A stretch of DNA of 64,000 nucleotides from JAIVJM01 sp963816985. Its GTDB lineage: Bacteria > Acidobacteriota > Blastocatellia > Pyrinomonadales > Pyrinomonadaceae. Below are positions 52,101-61,350 of the stretch, piece by piece. The notes under the pieces were generated by a model. That model did not search any database. It was not told the origin of the DNA and saw only the letters and a program-made list of their open reading frames with translations. The stretch lies in contig CAWFMF010000004.1 of NCBI GenBank assembly GCA_963816985.1, positions 1,550,001-1,614,000 of the forward strand. Reading direction: 5' to 3'. Position numbers and translations under genes: made by a program. Every line of letters starts with the position of its first letter. Position 1 is the stretch's first letter.

Positions 52101-54254
52101 TCCCAGAGCCCCGCGATGCGCGGAACGGCGGCGAGTTCGGAGACGAGGGGGAAGGCGTCGCGCGGCGAGCCGTCGGGGTTGCGCGGGAAGTTCTGCGTGA
52201 AGTAGAGCACGCCGTTCGTGGAGACTCTGACGTTCAACTCCGTCGTGTTGAAGAAGGGGAAGCGGTTGTTGAAGTTGAAGGGGAGCTGGAAGTTGATGAC
52301 GGCATCGTCGCCTTCGAGGGCGAGGCGCGTGCCGCCGGTCGAGAGCGGCTCGGCGGCGGAAGCGGTGACGATATACGGGTCGTTAAGCACCGGGTCAACC
52401 GTGTAGGGGATGGACGAGATGGCGGAGACGTTGCCCGCGTTGTCGAAGGCGCGGATGCCGAAGAAGCCCGTCGGGTGTCGGAAGGGGAGGCGCGTGTTGA
52501 TGAACTGCGGAGTGCCCGCGTCCGAAGGCGTCGGCGCGAGCATGAGCCGCGCGTTCGTGAACGAAGCCTCGGTCGTGAAGGGCGTGTCCGACTGACGAAT
52601 CTCGTAGTAGGCGGCGCGGCCCGTCGTTCCGTCGTCGCCGGGCGCAGTCCATTCGAGCAGCAGCTCAAGCGGGTCGAGCGAAGACTGCCGCGAGCGGAAG
52701 TCGCTCAACGTCGCGGGCGCGGTCGTGTCGCCCTCGGCGGCGGTCTGCAAAGCCTTGAGCGCGTTCAAACGCCGGTTGATGATGGTCGTCGGCGGGAAGC
52801 TCCCGAACTCTTCGCCGGAGAAGAGGAGCGCGGCGCGCAGGCGCGTCATCGAGATGCCGGGGTTCGCGGCGCAGACCAGAGCCGCCGCGCCCGCGACGTG
52901 CGGCGCGGCCATCGAAGTGCCGGAGGCGTAGGCGTAGTCGTTGCCCGGCAGCGTGCTCAGGATTTGGTCGCCCGGAGCCCACATGTGGATGCTGCGCGGG
53001 CCGGTGTTGGTGAACTGCGAGATGCCCTGATGGCGCGTCATCGAGGCGACCGAGATGATGTTCGGGGCCGCGTAGCTCGCCGGGTAGATGGGCGTGAAGT
53101 CGTTGTTGGTCTGCTCGTTCCCGGCGGCGGCGACGAAGAGGATGCCCGCGCCGCTCAGGGCGAGGATGGCGTCAAGCTCGGCCTGCGAGCGATCCAAGTC
53201 CGCCGTAAGAGTTGTTGAGGACGCGGATGTTAGCGCCTTTAGCGCCGCCGGAGGACTGGAACAGGTCGCGCATCTGCTTCGCGTAGTTGTAGGCGCGCAT
53301 GACCTGAAACACGCTCGAAGAGGTCGCGTCGTCGGGGCCGAGAATCTTGAGCGACATCAAACTGACTTGCCAGTTTACGCCCGCGACGCCGACGCCGTTG
53401 TTGCCCGCCGCGCCGATAATGCCTGCGACGTGCGTCCCGTGGAAGTCGGTCTCGTCGGTGGCGGGCGCGGCAGCCGGGCGGTCAAAAACGGTCGCGTCGT
53501 CGTTGAAGAAGTCCCACCCGTGCACGTCGTCCGTGAAGCCGTTGCCGTCGTCGTCCACGCCGTTCGAGGGCGTCTCGCCGGGGTTCGTCCAGACGTTCGG
53601 CTGGAGGTCTGGGTGCGTCAGGTCGAAGCCGGAATCAACGACGCCGACGACGACGTTGCGGCTCCCCGTCGTGATGTTCCAGGCGCCTTCGGCCTTGATG
53701 TCAATCCCGGCGACGCCCGCCTGCCCGGTCTCGACGTTCTCCTGCCCCGTGTTCTTCAAGGCCCATTGCTCGTTGAAGTCCGGGTCGTTCGGCACGCTGA
53801 GGGCGCGACGGACGTAGTTCGGCTCGGCGTAGAGCACGTCCGGACGCGCGGAGAGGGCGGCGACCGCGGAGAGCGTATCTTCATCGCGCACGCGCGCGAG
53901 GCGCAGGCCGCGCACCACCGAGAGCCCTTCGGAGCGGGCGAACTCGACCGGCATCTCGCGGCCTTCGGCGTCGCGCAAGGGCTCGGACGCGAGCCGCGCC
54001 TCGTCGGCCTTAGCTTCCGAGCGGAAGCGGACGAGGACTTCGCCGGGGACGAAGGCGGGCGTCGCTTCCTTCTTCGCCGACGTGCGCGCGGCGGGCTCGT
54101 AAATCCTCCGCTGCTGTCGCCGCGCGGCTGCCGCGCCGGGGACGTTGAGGAAGGCGGACGCGAGGAGCGCCAGCGACAGGAAGAGCGAGACCGCGCGCCG
54201 CGAGGCAATGCGCGGCGTGACACCATTCAGTGGTGAGGGGGGCGAGGGAACCAT
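49175..54254 (-). CDS. Giant secreted subtilase with RCC1 repeats and C-terminal DUF4214 (frame break near 53204)
   Basis: Read as one gene from ATG 54254 behind GGAGA, about 1690 residues. After a signal peptide and a prodomain (FVPGEVLVRFRSEAKADEAR), the S8 peptidase shows Asp in VVDSGFDLTHPDLQ, His in DFHGTHVAGIIG and Ser in SGTSMAAPHVAGAAALV. The frame is interrupted between NNSYGG and SQAELDAILAL by one missing base. Downstream are a DUF11-like region (LFRLSNNGPNTAEQTKINIT), seven RCC1 units (for example HSLALKSDGTVWGFGGN), a chitobiase-like module (YTTNGNDPTESDP) and DUF4214 (YRDFLGREADAGGLAFWTGG). It is likely cell-surface or exported, with the repeats binding a target or matrix. Confidence 0.9.
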
Positions 54255-54535
54255 TGTATTTCTCCGGCTAAATCTAAATACTGCGCGCCGTGCGGCAAGT
54301 TAACGCCGCGCCTTCGGCGCAGTTCGGGACACAAAACGCCCTCGGAAACCTTGGGACGTGATTCGAGGTCGCCTTGTTTGAAGCCCTTCGACTGGATCGG
54401 GGTGAGCGGGAACTTCAGGTTTGACGTGCCGACCGACAACGCGCCCCGGAGAGTCGAGCCCTTCGCGGGGGACTTCCGAGGCGCGGGGATTTTACCTAAA
54501 AACGAGCCTTCATGCACGCCGACAGCGCGCATCAT
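54255..54535. other. Intergenic region, nothing recognised
   Basis: About 280 bp between two minus-strand genes. Short ORFs on both strands lack protein-like sequence. No hairpin long enough to be a clear terminator was found. Confidence 0.4.
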
Positions 54536-55252
54536 TCAAGGCTTAACTTCGCAGGGCTCGATTGAGCTTTTCTCCGTCAGGCCGAGCTTCTCGCGGATGA
54601 ACTGCTCGGCGTCCTTCTCAATCAGCTCGCCGACGACGACCCAGGGCTTTTCGGCGACGACTTCGCCCGTCGCGTTGAGGCGCGCGGGTTCGAGGAAGAC
54701 GTTGAAGGGCGAGCCCCAGCGCCGCCCGTCTTTGGCGAGCTGCCGGTAGCCGTAATGCGTCGTCTGGTCGCGCGCCTCGCGGCCCTCGCTCTCGACAACG
54801 ACGGTGTAAGGCGCGCCCCCTTGCGTCTCGAAATACTTGCGCGAGTCGTCCGCCGAGGCGTACTCGCTCACGGCCACCACGTCGAAGCCGTCCTTGCGGT
54901 ACTTGTCGAGGAGACGGGCGATGACCGGCGCTTCCATCTTCCAGTTGCCGCACCACGGCGCGAAGTAGACGACCATCACCAGCTTCTTGCCCTTCGACCA
55001 CTCTCGCAGGTTGACGGGCGAGCCGTCCTTGAGGCTCTTGAAAGTCCAGTCCTTATAATCAATCTTCTGCTCAATGAGCGGCGCGTACTCGTGCCCGGCG
55101 GTCGAAGGCGTCTGCGCGGCGGGCGCGGCCTGCGCCGCCGGGGCGCCCGGCGTCTGCGCGGGTGCGGGCGCGGTCTGCGCACCGGCGACGTTTGAGACGA
55201 ACGCGACAAGCGCGAAGATGAAGGCGGCGTGGCGTGTAGATTTTATGAACAT
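54536..55252 (-). CDS. Secreted thioredoxin-fold protein with an incomplete active site
   Basis: 238 residues from ATG 55252, behind GGAGATAG. A signal peptide and an Ala/Pro-rich linker precede a thioredoxin-like fold: DWTFKSLKDGSPVNLREWSK, then LVMVVYFAPWCGNWKMEAPV. The expected CxxC reads CGNW, so the resolving Cys is missing; the only other Cys is near the C-terminus (IEPCEVKP). It may bind or sense rather than reduce disulfides, or use the distant Cys. It shares the strand with the CcdA-TlpA and TlpA genes that follow, a thiol-redox neighbourhood. Confidence 0.85.
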   Translation of the reverse strand: MFIKSTRHAAFIFALVAFVSNVAGAQTAPAPAQTPGAPAAQAAPAAQTPSTAGHEYAPLIEQKIDYKDWTFKSLKDGSPVNLREWSKGKKLVMVVYFAPWCGNWKMEAPVIARLLDKYRKDGFDVVAVSEYASADDSRKYFETQGGAPYTVVVESEGREARDQTTHYGYRQLAKDGRRWGSPFNVFLEPARLNATGEVVAEKPWVVVGELIEKDAEQFIREKLGLTEKSSIEPCEVKP

Positions 55253-55273
55253 CTCTATCTCCTCAAAAAAACT

Positions 55274-55525
55274 TCAGGGAGCTTCATTCCGTTGCGAGTT
55301 CTCTTCGATGCTCCGCCGTATGGCTTCAAGTTGTCGTAGCATCGCTTCGCTTTGCTCTCGTAAGGCGGCAGGTACTTTGAATTTGTCGGCGGTGCGTGGA
55401 TGCGCGATAGAGAGTTGGATAAACCAACTCGGCTGAGTTTTCGACCACTCCGACTCCTTACGCTGTAGTTCTTTAATGGTGGCGTAAGCCTGCGCCAGTC
55501 GCGCTTCGTGCTCTTCAGTGCTCAT
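55274..55525 (-). CDS. Small coiled-coil-like hypothetical protein
   Basis: 83 residues from ATG 55525, with AAAGG about 11 bases upstream. It is helical and charged (EEHEARLAQAYATIKELQRK, then REQSEAMLRQLEAIRRSIEE). A short middle part WFIQLSIAHPRTADKF may be a turn. It lies between two redox genes and is probably in the same transcript. No family recognised. Confidence 0.6.
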   Translation of the reverse strand: MSTEEHEARLAQAYATIKELQRKESEWSKTQPSWFIQLSIAHPRTADKFKVPAALREQSEAMLRQLEAIRRSIEENSQRNEAP

Positions 55526-55565
55526 GTGTCGTCAACCTTTCTCGAACGTGTTTGAAGCGGTGCGG

Positions 55566-56825
55566 TCAGTTGACGCCGCGGGCGGTAGCGGCGGTCGTCG
55601 TCTCGTCGAGTAAGGGTGCGATGCGGGCCTCGAAGTAGGCGCGGGTTTTTTCGCCGATGATGGTGTGGCGGATGCGGCCCTCGCGGTCGAGGATGAAGGT
55701 GGTCGGGAGCACGCCGACCTTGTATTTGGCGGCTACGCCCTCGTCGCCGAGCGCGACGGCGTAGTCCATCTTGACCTGCTTCTGGAACTCTTTAACGAGG
55801 TCAGCCGAGTCGCTCGTCGAAAGGCCGACGACGGCGAAGCCGCGCGGCTGGAGGTCGCGGTTCAACTCGCCGAGGGCCGGTATCTCCGAGCGGCAAGGGA
55901 CGCACCACGTCGCCCAGAAGTTCAGCAGCACGACGCGGCCACGGTAGTCGGCGAGTCGCAAGGGCGCGCCTTCGAGCGACTTCAGCTCGACTTCGGGCGC
56001 GGGCTCGAACGAAGCGTTGCCGGTCTGAGTCTGCGCGTTCTGTGCGCCGTCCGGCTTCGCCTGCTCGCCGCCGGAGTCCGTGGGCTTGACGAGACTTTCG
56101 GCGTTGGGCAGGTATCTCGCGGCGACGCTCGACACCCACGTCAGGCTGTTGCTCGCGACCATCAAACCCATGACGATGAGCATCACGCCGGAGACGACCT
56201 CGACCTTGTGGAGGTGCCGGCGGAACCACGTGTAGAAGCCGAGGAACTGGTTGAGCAGGAGGCCGGTGGCGAGGAAGGGCACGGCGAGCCCCGCCGAATA
56301 AAACGAGGAGAGGATGAGGCCGCTCTTCCAACCGCCGCTGGTCGCGGCGAGCCCGATGATGCCGCCGAGGATGGGGCCGATGCACGGCGTCCAACCGGCG
56401 GCGAAGGCCATCCCCAGCAGCAGCGAGCCGAACGTCCCGCGAGGCTTCTCCTCGGAGAACTTGCGCGTGTCGCGGTAGAGCGCGCCGATCTTCAGGACGC
56501 CCATCAACTGGAGCCCGAAGGCGATGATGACGAGGCCGCCGATGACCCTCACCCACGGGCTCGAAAAGAGCACGTTGCCGACCCACCCGGCGGTCGCGCC
56601 GAGCAGCACGAAGATGAGCGAGACGCCCGCGTTGAAGGCGAGCGAATTCAAGACGACCGCCCGCCGCGTCCCCGTCCGCGTGACGCCCTCGCCCTTCAGG
56701 CCGTCAATGCTCACGCCGGAGATGAGCGAGATGTAGCCCGGCACGAGCGGCAGCACGCACGGCGAAAGAAACGATAGCAGCCCCGCGACGAAAGCCACTG
56801 TGATGGTGATGTTCGAGCCTTCCAT
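55566..56825 (-). CDS. Fused CcdA/DsbD membrane domain and TlpA-like thioredoxin
   Basis: 419 residues from ATG 56825. The N-terminal half is a CcdA-type thiol-electron transporter of six transmembrane helices, with the redox Cys in LSFLSPCVLPLVPGY and in GWTPCIGPILGGIIG. After a Gln/Ala linker, the C-terminal half is a TlpA/ResA-like thioredoxin with the intact site WATWCVPCRSEIP and the cis-Pro in VLPTTFILD. Such a fusion carries electrons across the inner membrane to periplasmic thiols, for example for cytochrome c maturation. It shares the cluster with a second TlpA gene and the redoxin. Confidence 0.95.
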   Translation of the reverse strand: MEGSNITITVAFVAGLLSFLSPCVLPLVPGYISLISGVSIDGLKGEGVTRTGTRRAVVLNSLAFNAGVSLIFVLLGATAGWVGNVLFSSPWVRVIGGLVIIAFGLQLMGVLKIGALYRDTRKFSEEKPRGTFGSLLLGMAFAAGWTPCIGPILGGIIGLAATSGGWKSGLILSSFYSAGLAVPFLATGLLLNQFLGFYTWFRRHLHKVEVVSGVMLIVMGLMVASNSLTWVSSVAARYLPNAESLVKPTDSGGEQAKPDGAQNAQTQTGNASFEPAPEVELKSLEGAPLRLADYRGRVVLLNFWATWCVPCRSEIPALGELNRDLQPRGFAVVGLSTSDSADLVKEFQKQVKMDYAVALGDEGVAAKYKVGVLPTTFILDREGRIRHTIIGEKTRAYFEARIAPLLDETTTAATARGVN

Positions 56826-56946
56826 ATCGCCTCAGAGCTTACAACAAGTCCGTCCAAAACGCCGCCCGCCGCCGCGCGCCGGGGAGTAAAGAAACGGTAA
56901 AAAGATTTGAAGACCGGACGGGCCGACCCGCCGCCCTTCGTCGAGA

Positions 56947-57441
56947 TTATTTCCGCGCGCGACGACGCGAGCGCCACAGCGACAGGTTTAAGTAGATGCC
57001 GGAGACCGCCGAAAGGCACGCTAAAGCCGAGAGTAGAATGAGCAGCGGGACTTGCGCGCGGCCCGCGAAAAAGTAGAAGTGCGCCTGCCGGAAGTAGCGC
57101 GTCTTCGCGCCCGGCGGCGGCGTCTTCGAGACCTCGCCCGTCTGCGCGTCAACGAGCAGAGAGTCCGCGCCCATCCCGCCGATTGATTGATAGACGGGCC
57201 GCCCCTCGCGCATCAGGAGCGTCAACGCCGTCGTCGGCAGTTCCCGTCCCGCGAAGGCGTTGGCCCGCGCGATGGCCTCCGGCGCGCTCACCCGCACCCG
57301 CGCCGCGTCAATCGTCTCCACCGCGCCGCCCTCGACCGCCCCCGGCCACGCATACAAAAGCCCGCTCGAAGCCCACGCCAAGACCGGCACCGCCACGAGC
57401 AGCCCTAACCAAATGTGCGCGCGATAGATTAATGAACGCAT
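56947..57441 (-). CDS. PepSY-like membrane protein
   Basis: 164 residues from ATG 57441. One N-terminal transmembrane helix (IYRAHIWLGLLVAVPVLAWA) and one C-terminal helix (VPLLILLSALACLSAVSGIY) flank a periplasmic domain. The segment AREL/AFAGRELPTTALTLLM, then RPVYQSI, then LLVDAQTGEVSKT is PepSY-like, and the RAHFYFFAG region recalls PepSY-TM proteins. Such proteins often act in metal or haem handling. It is separated by a heptamer array from the following minus-strand gene. Confidence 0.8.
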   Translation of the reverse strand: MRSLIYRAHIWLGLLVAVPVLAWASSGLLYAWPGAVEGGAVETIDAARVRVSAPEAIARANAFAGRELPTTALTLLMREGRPVYQSIGGMGADSLLVDAQTGEVSKTPPPGAKTRYFRQAHFYFFAGRAQVPLLILLSALACLSAVSGIYLNLSLWRSRRRARK

Positions 57442-57443
57442 AA

Positions 57444-57530
57444 AAACCGTAAACCGTAAACCGTGAACCGTGACAAGTGAGAATAGGTTTTTATCCTGTC
57501 ACCCGTCACCCGTCACGGTTTACGGCTTTT
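57444..57530. repeat. Heptamer inverted array (AAACCGT / CCGTCAC units)
   Basis: The left array is AAACCGT (three times), then GAACCGT, GACAAG (57444-57477). The right array is CTGTCAC, CCGTCAC, CCGTCAC, GGTTTAC, GGCTTTT (57496-57530). Complementarity is partial (GTCACGGTT and AACCGTGAC). The right end overlaps the stop codon and last codons of the TPR-TlpA gene. Confidence 0.85.
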
Positions 57531-58881
57531 CCTGTATCAGCTTCTCGATCATCGAGGCGAGGGCTTTGGCTTCGATGTCGCTCGCGCCGACGGTGATGAA
57601 GCGGACGCGGCCTCGGCGGTCGAGGAGGAAGGCGGTCGGGATGGTGGCGATGCCGTAGTGCGTGTCGTTCTCTTCGTGGTCGGCGACGGCGAAGCCGTAA
57701 GGGATGCGGTTCTGCTTCTTGAACTGCCGGAGGAAGACCAGCTCTTCGGCGGGCTCCATCTCGCGGCCCTCGCCGCGCCCGCCGAAGAAGTTGGTCATGC
57801 CGATGATGACGAGCCCGCGCTCACGGTACTTGTCGTGCAGCGCGTTGAGCTTCGGGATGGTGTAGCGGCACGGGCCGCACCACGTCGCCCAGAAGTCGAG
57901 CAGCACCACCTGCCCGCGCAGCTCCGAGAGCGAGACGGGCTTCTGGTCAATCCACTCCGTAATTTTAATCTCCGGCGGCGCGGCTTCCACTCCGGCGGCG
58001 TTGGCGGTCGCGGCGGGCGGCTCGCCGAGCGGCTCGCCCTCGTCGAGCAGCATCATCGTCGCCTGCCCGTAGAGACGCGCCGACGGGAACGAGAGCGCGA
58101 GCGCGCGCATCTGCTGAATGACCGAGAGCGCTTCGGGGCGGCTGTTCGCTTCAAGGAGGGTCTCGGCGAGGAAGTTGCCCGCGCCGAAAATCACCGTGTC
58201 GCGGCGGGCGGGCGCGATGTTCCGCGCGCGCGCGACTTCGAGCGCCGACGAGTAGGCCGTGCGCGCGTAAGGGATGGCGCGTGCGTAGTCCTTCCGCTTG
58301 GCGAAGAGCGAGCCGAGGACGAAGTTGAGGCGGTGGAGGTCGTTCGGCGTGCGCGGCTCGCGGCCCGCGTAGTCTTTGAGGAAACGCTCGGCGTCTTCGT
58401 GGCGGTCGAGTTTCGCGGCGTGCTCGACGGCGAGCGCCCTCGCCCTCTGCTTCAACGCCGCGGGCACGTCCGCCGTGTCCGCGACGAAGCGGCCAAGGGA
58501 GTCGAGCGCGGGCTCGGACTTTCCGGCGAGGACGTAGAGCATCCCCGCGTAGTAGAGGTCGAGCCCGGCGAGCGGGCCGCGCGCGGCGAGGCGCGTCGCG
58601 TGGCGCAGCGCAAGCTCCTTCTGCTCCTGAAAGGTCTTCTGCTCAAGTTGCTTGTCGTAAGGGACGGCCTTCTTCCTGAACTCGTCGAACTTGAGGCGGG
58701 CGTAAGCGTCGGCCTCTTGATAAAGCGCCTGCGCCTCGGAAGTCGGCGCGGCGGCGGCGGTGGTGGCGGCGGTCGTTGCGGCTGCGCCCGTGTTCGTCTG
58801 CGCGAACGAGGCATCGGCGAGCAGGAGGGAAGAGGGCGCGGCGACGCCGACGGCGAGCATGAACAGCAAAAATCTTTTCAT
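57520..58881 (-). CDS. Secreted TlpA-like thioredoxin with an N-terminal TPR-like helical domain
   Basis: 453 residues from ATG 58881; an in-frame TTG lies one codon upstream. The signal peptide ends near ASFAQ. Residues 50-300 form helical repeat pairs (AALKQRARALAVEHAAKLDR, then VIFGAGNFLAETLLEANSRP). The C-terminal thioredoxin domain has a complete CxxC in FWATWCGPCRYTIPKLNALH and the cis-Pro loop in GIATIPTAFLLDRRGRVRF. It should reduce periplasmic disulfides, with electrons probably from the CcdA-type partner at 55566. Confidence 0.92.
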   Translation of the reverse strand: MKRFLLFMLAVGVAAPSSLLLADASFAQTNTGAAATTAATTAAAAPTSEAQALYQEADAYARLKFDEFRKKAVPYDKQLEQKTFQEQKELALRHATRLAARGPLAGLDLYYAGMLYVLAGKSEPALDSLGRFVADTADVPAALKQRARALAVEHAAKLDRHEDAERFLKDYAGREPRTPNDLHRLNFVLGSLFAKRKDYARAIPYARTAYSSALEVARARNIAPARRDTVIFGAGNFLAETLLEANSRPEALSVIQQMRALALSFPSARLYGQATMMLLDEGEPLGEPPAATANAAGVEAAPPEIKITEWIDQKPVSLSELRGQVVLLDFWATWCGPCRYTIPKLNALHDKYRERGLVIIGMTNFFGGRGEGREMEPAEELVFLRQFKKQNRIPYGFAVADHEENDTHYGIATIPTAFLLDRRGRVRFITVGASDIEAKALASMIEKLIQEKP

Positions 58882-58928
58882 CAAAAAAACTCTGACCCCT
58901 TAATTCATTATCCTGACGTGTAGTGTGT

Positions 58929-60137
58929 CTAGCCTTCGCTCGACGCGGCGAGGGCGGCGCGGCTGAAGCGCGCGGGGGAGAATGATTCGAGTGCGCGCGG
59001 GCCGAAGCCGGTCGCCGCGCCCGTGATGAGGTCGGCGACGAGTTCCCCGGTCGCGGGCGCGAGCAGGATGCCGTTGCGGTAATAGCCGGTCGCGTAGAAA
59101 AGGTTCGACACTTCGACGGACGCGCCGACGACCGGCAACCCGTCCGCCGCGCGCGGCCTCAATCCCGCCCAACTGTCCTCCCGCGCGAGAGATTCAAAGG
59201 CCGGGGCAATCTCGTTCGCGTGAGTCGAGATGGCACTCATCCCTTCCTCAGTTACGCGACAGTCGAAGCCGCTCAGCTCCGAGGTCGAGCCCGCGAGGAG
59301 CCGCCCGTCGCGGCGCGGGACGAGATAGCCGCGCGGGCTGTAGACGACGTGGCGGACGAAAGGCTCAGACCCCACGGGTTGCCGCACGCAGAGCATCTGC
59401 CCGCGCACCGGCTCGATGAGAGGATGCGTCCCGAAGCTCTCTTTGTCTTGTGCGCCGTCGCGCTTGTGAGAGATGAAAGGAAGGCGGGAAGTGTGCGCGC
59501 CGGCGGCGAGCAGCACCGCGCCCGCCGGGATGAAGCGCGCGGTCGTCTCGACGCCGACGGCGCGTCCGGCGACGAGACGCACGCCGCGTGCCTCCTCGTT
59601 CAACTCAAGCGCGCCGTGATGACGTGCGCTCTCTGCCAGAGCGCGGACGAGTTGGCGGTTCTCCACCTGCCAGTCGCGCGGGAAGCGGAGCGCGGCGCGC
59701 ACGACATCGGAGACAGAGGGTTCGAGCCCGCGCGCCTCCGCAGCCGTCAGTCGCTCGACGGCGAGCCCCGCTTCGGTCTGCCAGCGAAAGCGGCGGGCGA
59801 CTTCCTCCTCGTCTTCTTCCGTGAGGGCGAGGTAGAGCGTCCCCGTGCGGTCGAGCTCGATGTCAATTCCGCTCTCTTCGCGCAAAGCCTCGGCAAAGGC
59901 CGGGTACATCTCGCGGCTCGCGCAGAGCAGGTCGAACAACTCGTCCCGTTGGTCGGCCTCGGCCTGCGGCGCGAGCATCCCCGCCGCCGCGCGCGAGGCC
60001 GCGCCCGCCGCGCCGCCCTCGACGATGACGACCGTCAGGCCGCGCCGCGCCAGAGCACGCGCCGCCGCGAGCCCCGCGACGCCGCCGCCCACCACGGCCA
60101 CGTCCGCGGCCCCTCTCAAATCTGCGCCCTTTCGCAT
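58929..60137 (-). CDS. thiO: Glycine oxidase ThiO (FAD-dependent)
   Basis: 402 residues from ATG 60137. The FAD-binding dinucleotide motif is VAVVGGGVAGLAAARALARR. Next are ASRAAAGMLAPQAEAD, then PVRGQMLCVRQ, then SPRGYLVPRRDGRLLAGSTS and the C-terminal GYYRNGILLAPATGELVADL, all typical of ThiO. It oxidises glycine to iminoglyoxylate (dehydroglycine) for the thiazole part of thiamine in aerobes. No other thi genes are adjacent. It is divergent from the isocitrate dehydrogenase. Confidence 0.93.
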   Translation of the reverse strand: MRKGADLRGAADVAVVGGGVAGLAAARALARRGLTVVIVEGGAAGAASRAAAGMLAPQAEADQRDELFDLLCASREMYPAFAEALREESGIDIELDRTGTLYLALTEEDEEEVARRFRWQTEAGLAVERLTAAEARGLEPSVSDVVRAALRFPRDWQVENRQLVRALAESARHHGALELNEEARGVRLVAGRAVGVETTARFIPAGAVLLAAGAHTSRLPFISHKRDGAQDKESFGTHPLIEPVRGQMLCVRQPVGSEPFVRHVVYSPRGYLVPRRDGRLLAGSTSELSGFDCRVTEEGMSAISTHANEIAPAFESLAREDSWAGLRPRAADGLPVVGASVEVSNLFYATGYYRNGILLAPATGELVADLITGAATGFGPRALESFSPARFSRAALAASSEG

Positions 60138-60175
60138 TTATGAAAACTGCTGGTATGATTCGGCGAAAATAACAA

Positions 60176-60263
60176 GTTTCCAGTTTCCAGTTTCCAGTTT
60201 TCAGCAGGAGTCGAAGGCTGTTTGCTGTTTGCTGAAAACTGAAAACTGGAGACTAAAAACTGC
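60176..60263. repeat. Heptamer inverted array (GTTTCCA / AACTGAA units)
   Basis: The left array is GTTTCCA (three times), then GTTTTCA and GCAGGAG (60176-60210). The right array, inverted, is TGCTGTT, TGCTGAA, AACTGAA, AACTGGA, GACTAAA, AACTGCT (about 60223-60264). It fills the divergent promoter region of ThiO and isocitrate dehydrogenase and reaches the ATG at 60265, so here it cannot be a terminator. Confidence 0.85.
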
Positions 60264-60264
60264 T

Positions 60265-61291
60265 ATGAAACATACTATCACACTGATTCCGGGCGACGGC
60301 ATCGGCCCCGAAGTGACCGCCGCGGTGGTGCGAATCGTCGAGGCGGCGGGGCTCGACGTGCAGTGGGAGACGCACTACGCGGGCGCGCAGGCGCTCGAAA
60401 AGTACGGGACGACGCTGCCCGAAGACCTGCTCGAATCCATCACGCGCAACAAGGTCGCGCTCAAGGGGCCGATCACGACGCCCATCGGCAAGGGCTTCAC
60501 TTCGGTCAACGTGGGCCTTCGCAAGGCGCTCGACCTCTACTCGAACCTGCGGCCCGTGCGCGCTCTGCCGAACGTGCCGTCGCGTTACCCGGAACTAGAC
60601 CTCGTGGTCGTGCGCGAGAACACCGAAGACCTCTATTCGGGCATCGAGCACGTCGTCGTCCCCGGCGTCGTCGAGAGCATCAAGGTCATCACCGAGAAGG
60701 CTTCGACGCGCATCGCGCGCTTCGCCTTCGAGTACGCCGAGCGCGAGGGCCGCAAGAAGGTGACCGCCATCCACAAGGCGAACATCATGAAGCTCTCGGA
60801 CGGGCTCTTCCTCGAATGCTTCTACAACGTCTCTAAGGAGCATCCCTCAGATCATCGCCGACGACAAGATCGTGGACAACGCCTGCATGCAGCTCGTGAT
60901 GCGGCCCGAACAGTTCGACATCATGCTGCTCGAAAACCTCTACGGCGACATCGTCTCGGACTTGTGCGCGGGGCTCATCGGCGGCTTGGGGCTCGTCCCC
61001 GGCGCGAACATCGGCGAGCTCGGCGCGGTCTTCGAGGCCGTCCACGGCTCCGCGCCCGACATCGCCGGGCAAGGCATCGCCAACCCGACGGCGCTGCTGC
61101 AATCCTCCATCCTCATGCTCCGCCATCTCGGCGAGCGCGAAATCGCTGAACGGGTGGAAAAGGCGATGCTCAAGGTCTTCGCCGAGGGCAAGGTGCGGAC
61201 GCGCGACATCGGCGGCACGTCGAAGACCAACGAGTTCGCGCGGGCCATCGTCGAGGCGATGGAGGGGAGGCCGGAGGCGGCTGCCGGGTAA
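60265..61291 (+). CDS. NAD-type isocitrate dehydrogenase (one extra base near 60845)
   Basis: From ATG 60265. It belongs to the isocitrate/isopropylmalate dehydrogenase family: ITLIPGDGIGPEVTAAVVRI, then FTSVNVGLRKALDLYSNLRP, then VVVRENTEDLYSGIEH. These features match the NAD-dependent isocitrate dehydrogenases related to mitochondrial IDH3, which convert isocitrate to 2-oxoglutarate in the TCA cycle. A CCC run at 60844-60846 carries one base too many; reading continues in another phase as QIIADDKIVDNACMQLVMRP, then NLYGDIVSDLCAGLIGGLGL. The rest is intact, so this is probably a sequence error. A hairpin terminator follows. Confidence 0.92.
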
Positions 61292-61316
61292 GCCGGACGG
61301 AAAATTCTTGACAGTC

Positions 61317-61350
61317 AAGGCGCGGCGGGAATAGATTCCCGTCGCGCTTT
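61317..61350 (+). terminator. Intrinsic-type terminator after isocitrate dehydrogenase
   Basis: AAGGCGCGGCGGGAAT pairs with ATTCCCGTCGCGCTTT over a 2-base gap (16 positions, two G-T wobbles). It lies 26 bases past the stop codon at 61289-61291. Confidence 0.7.
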
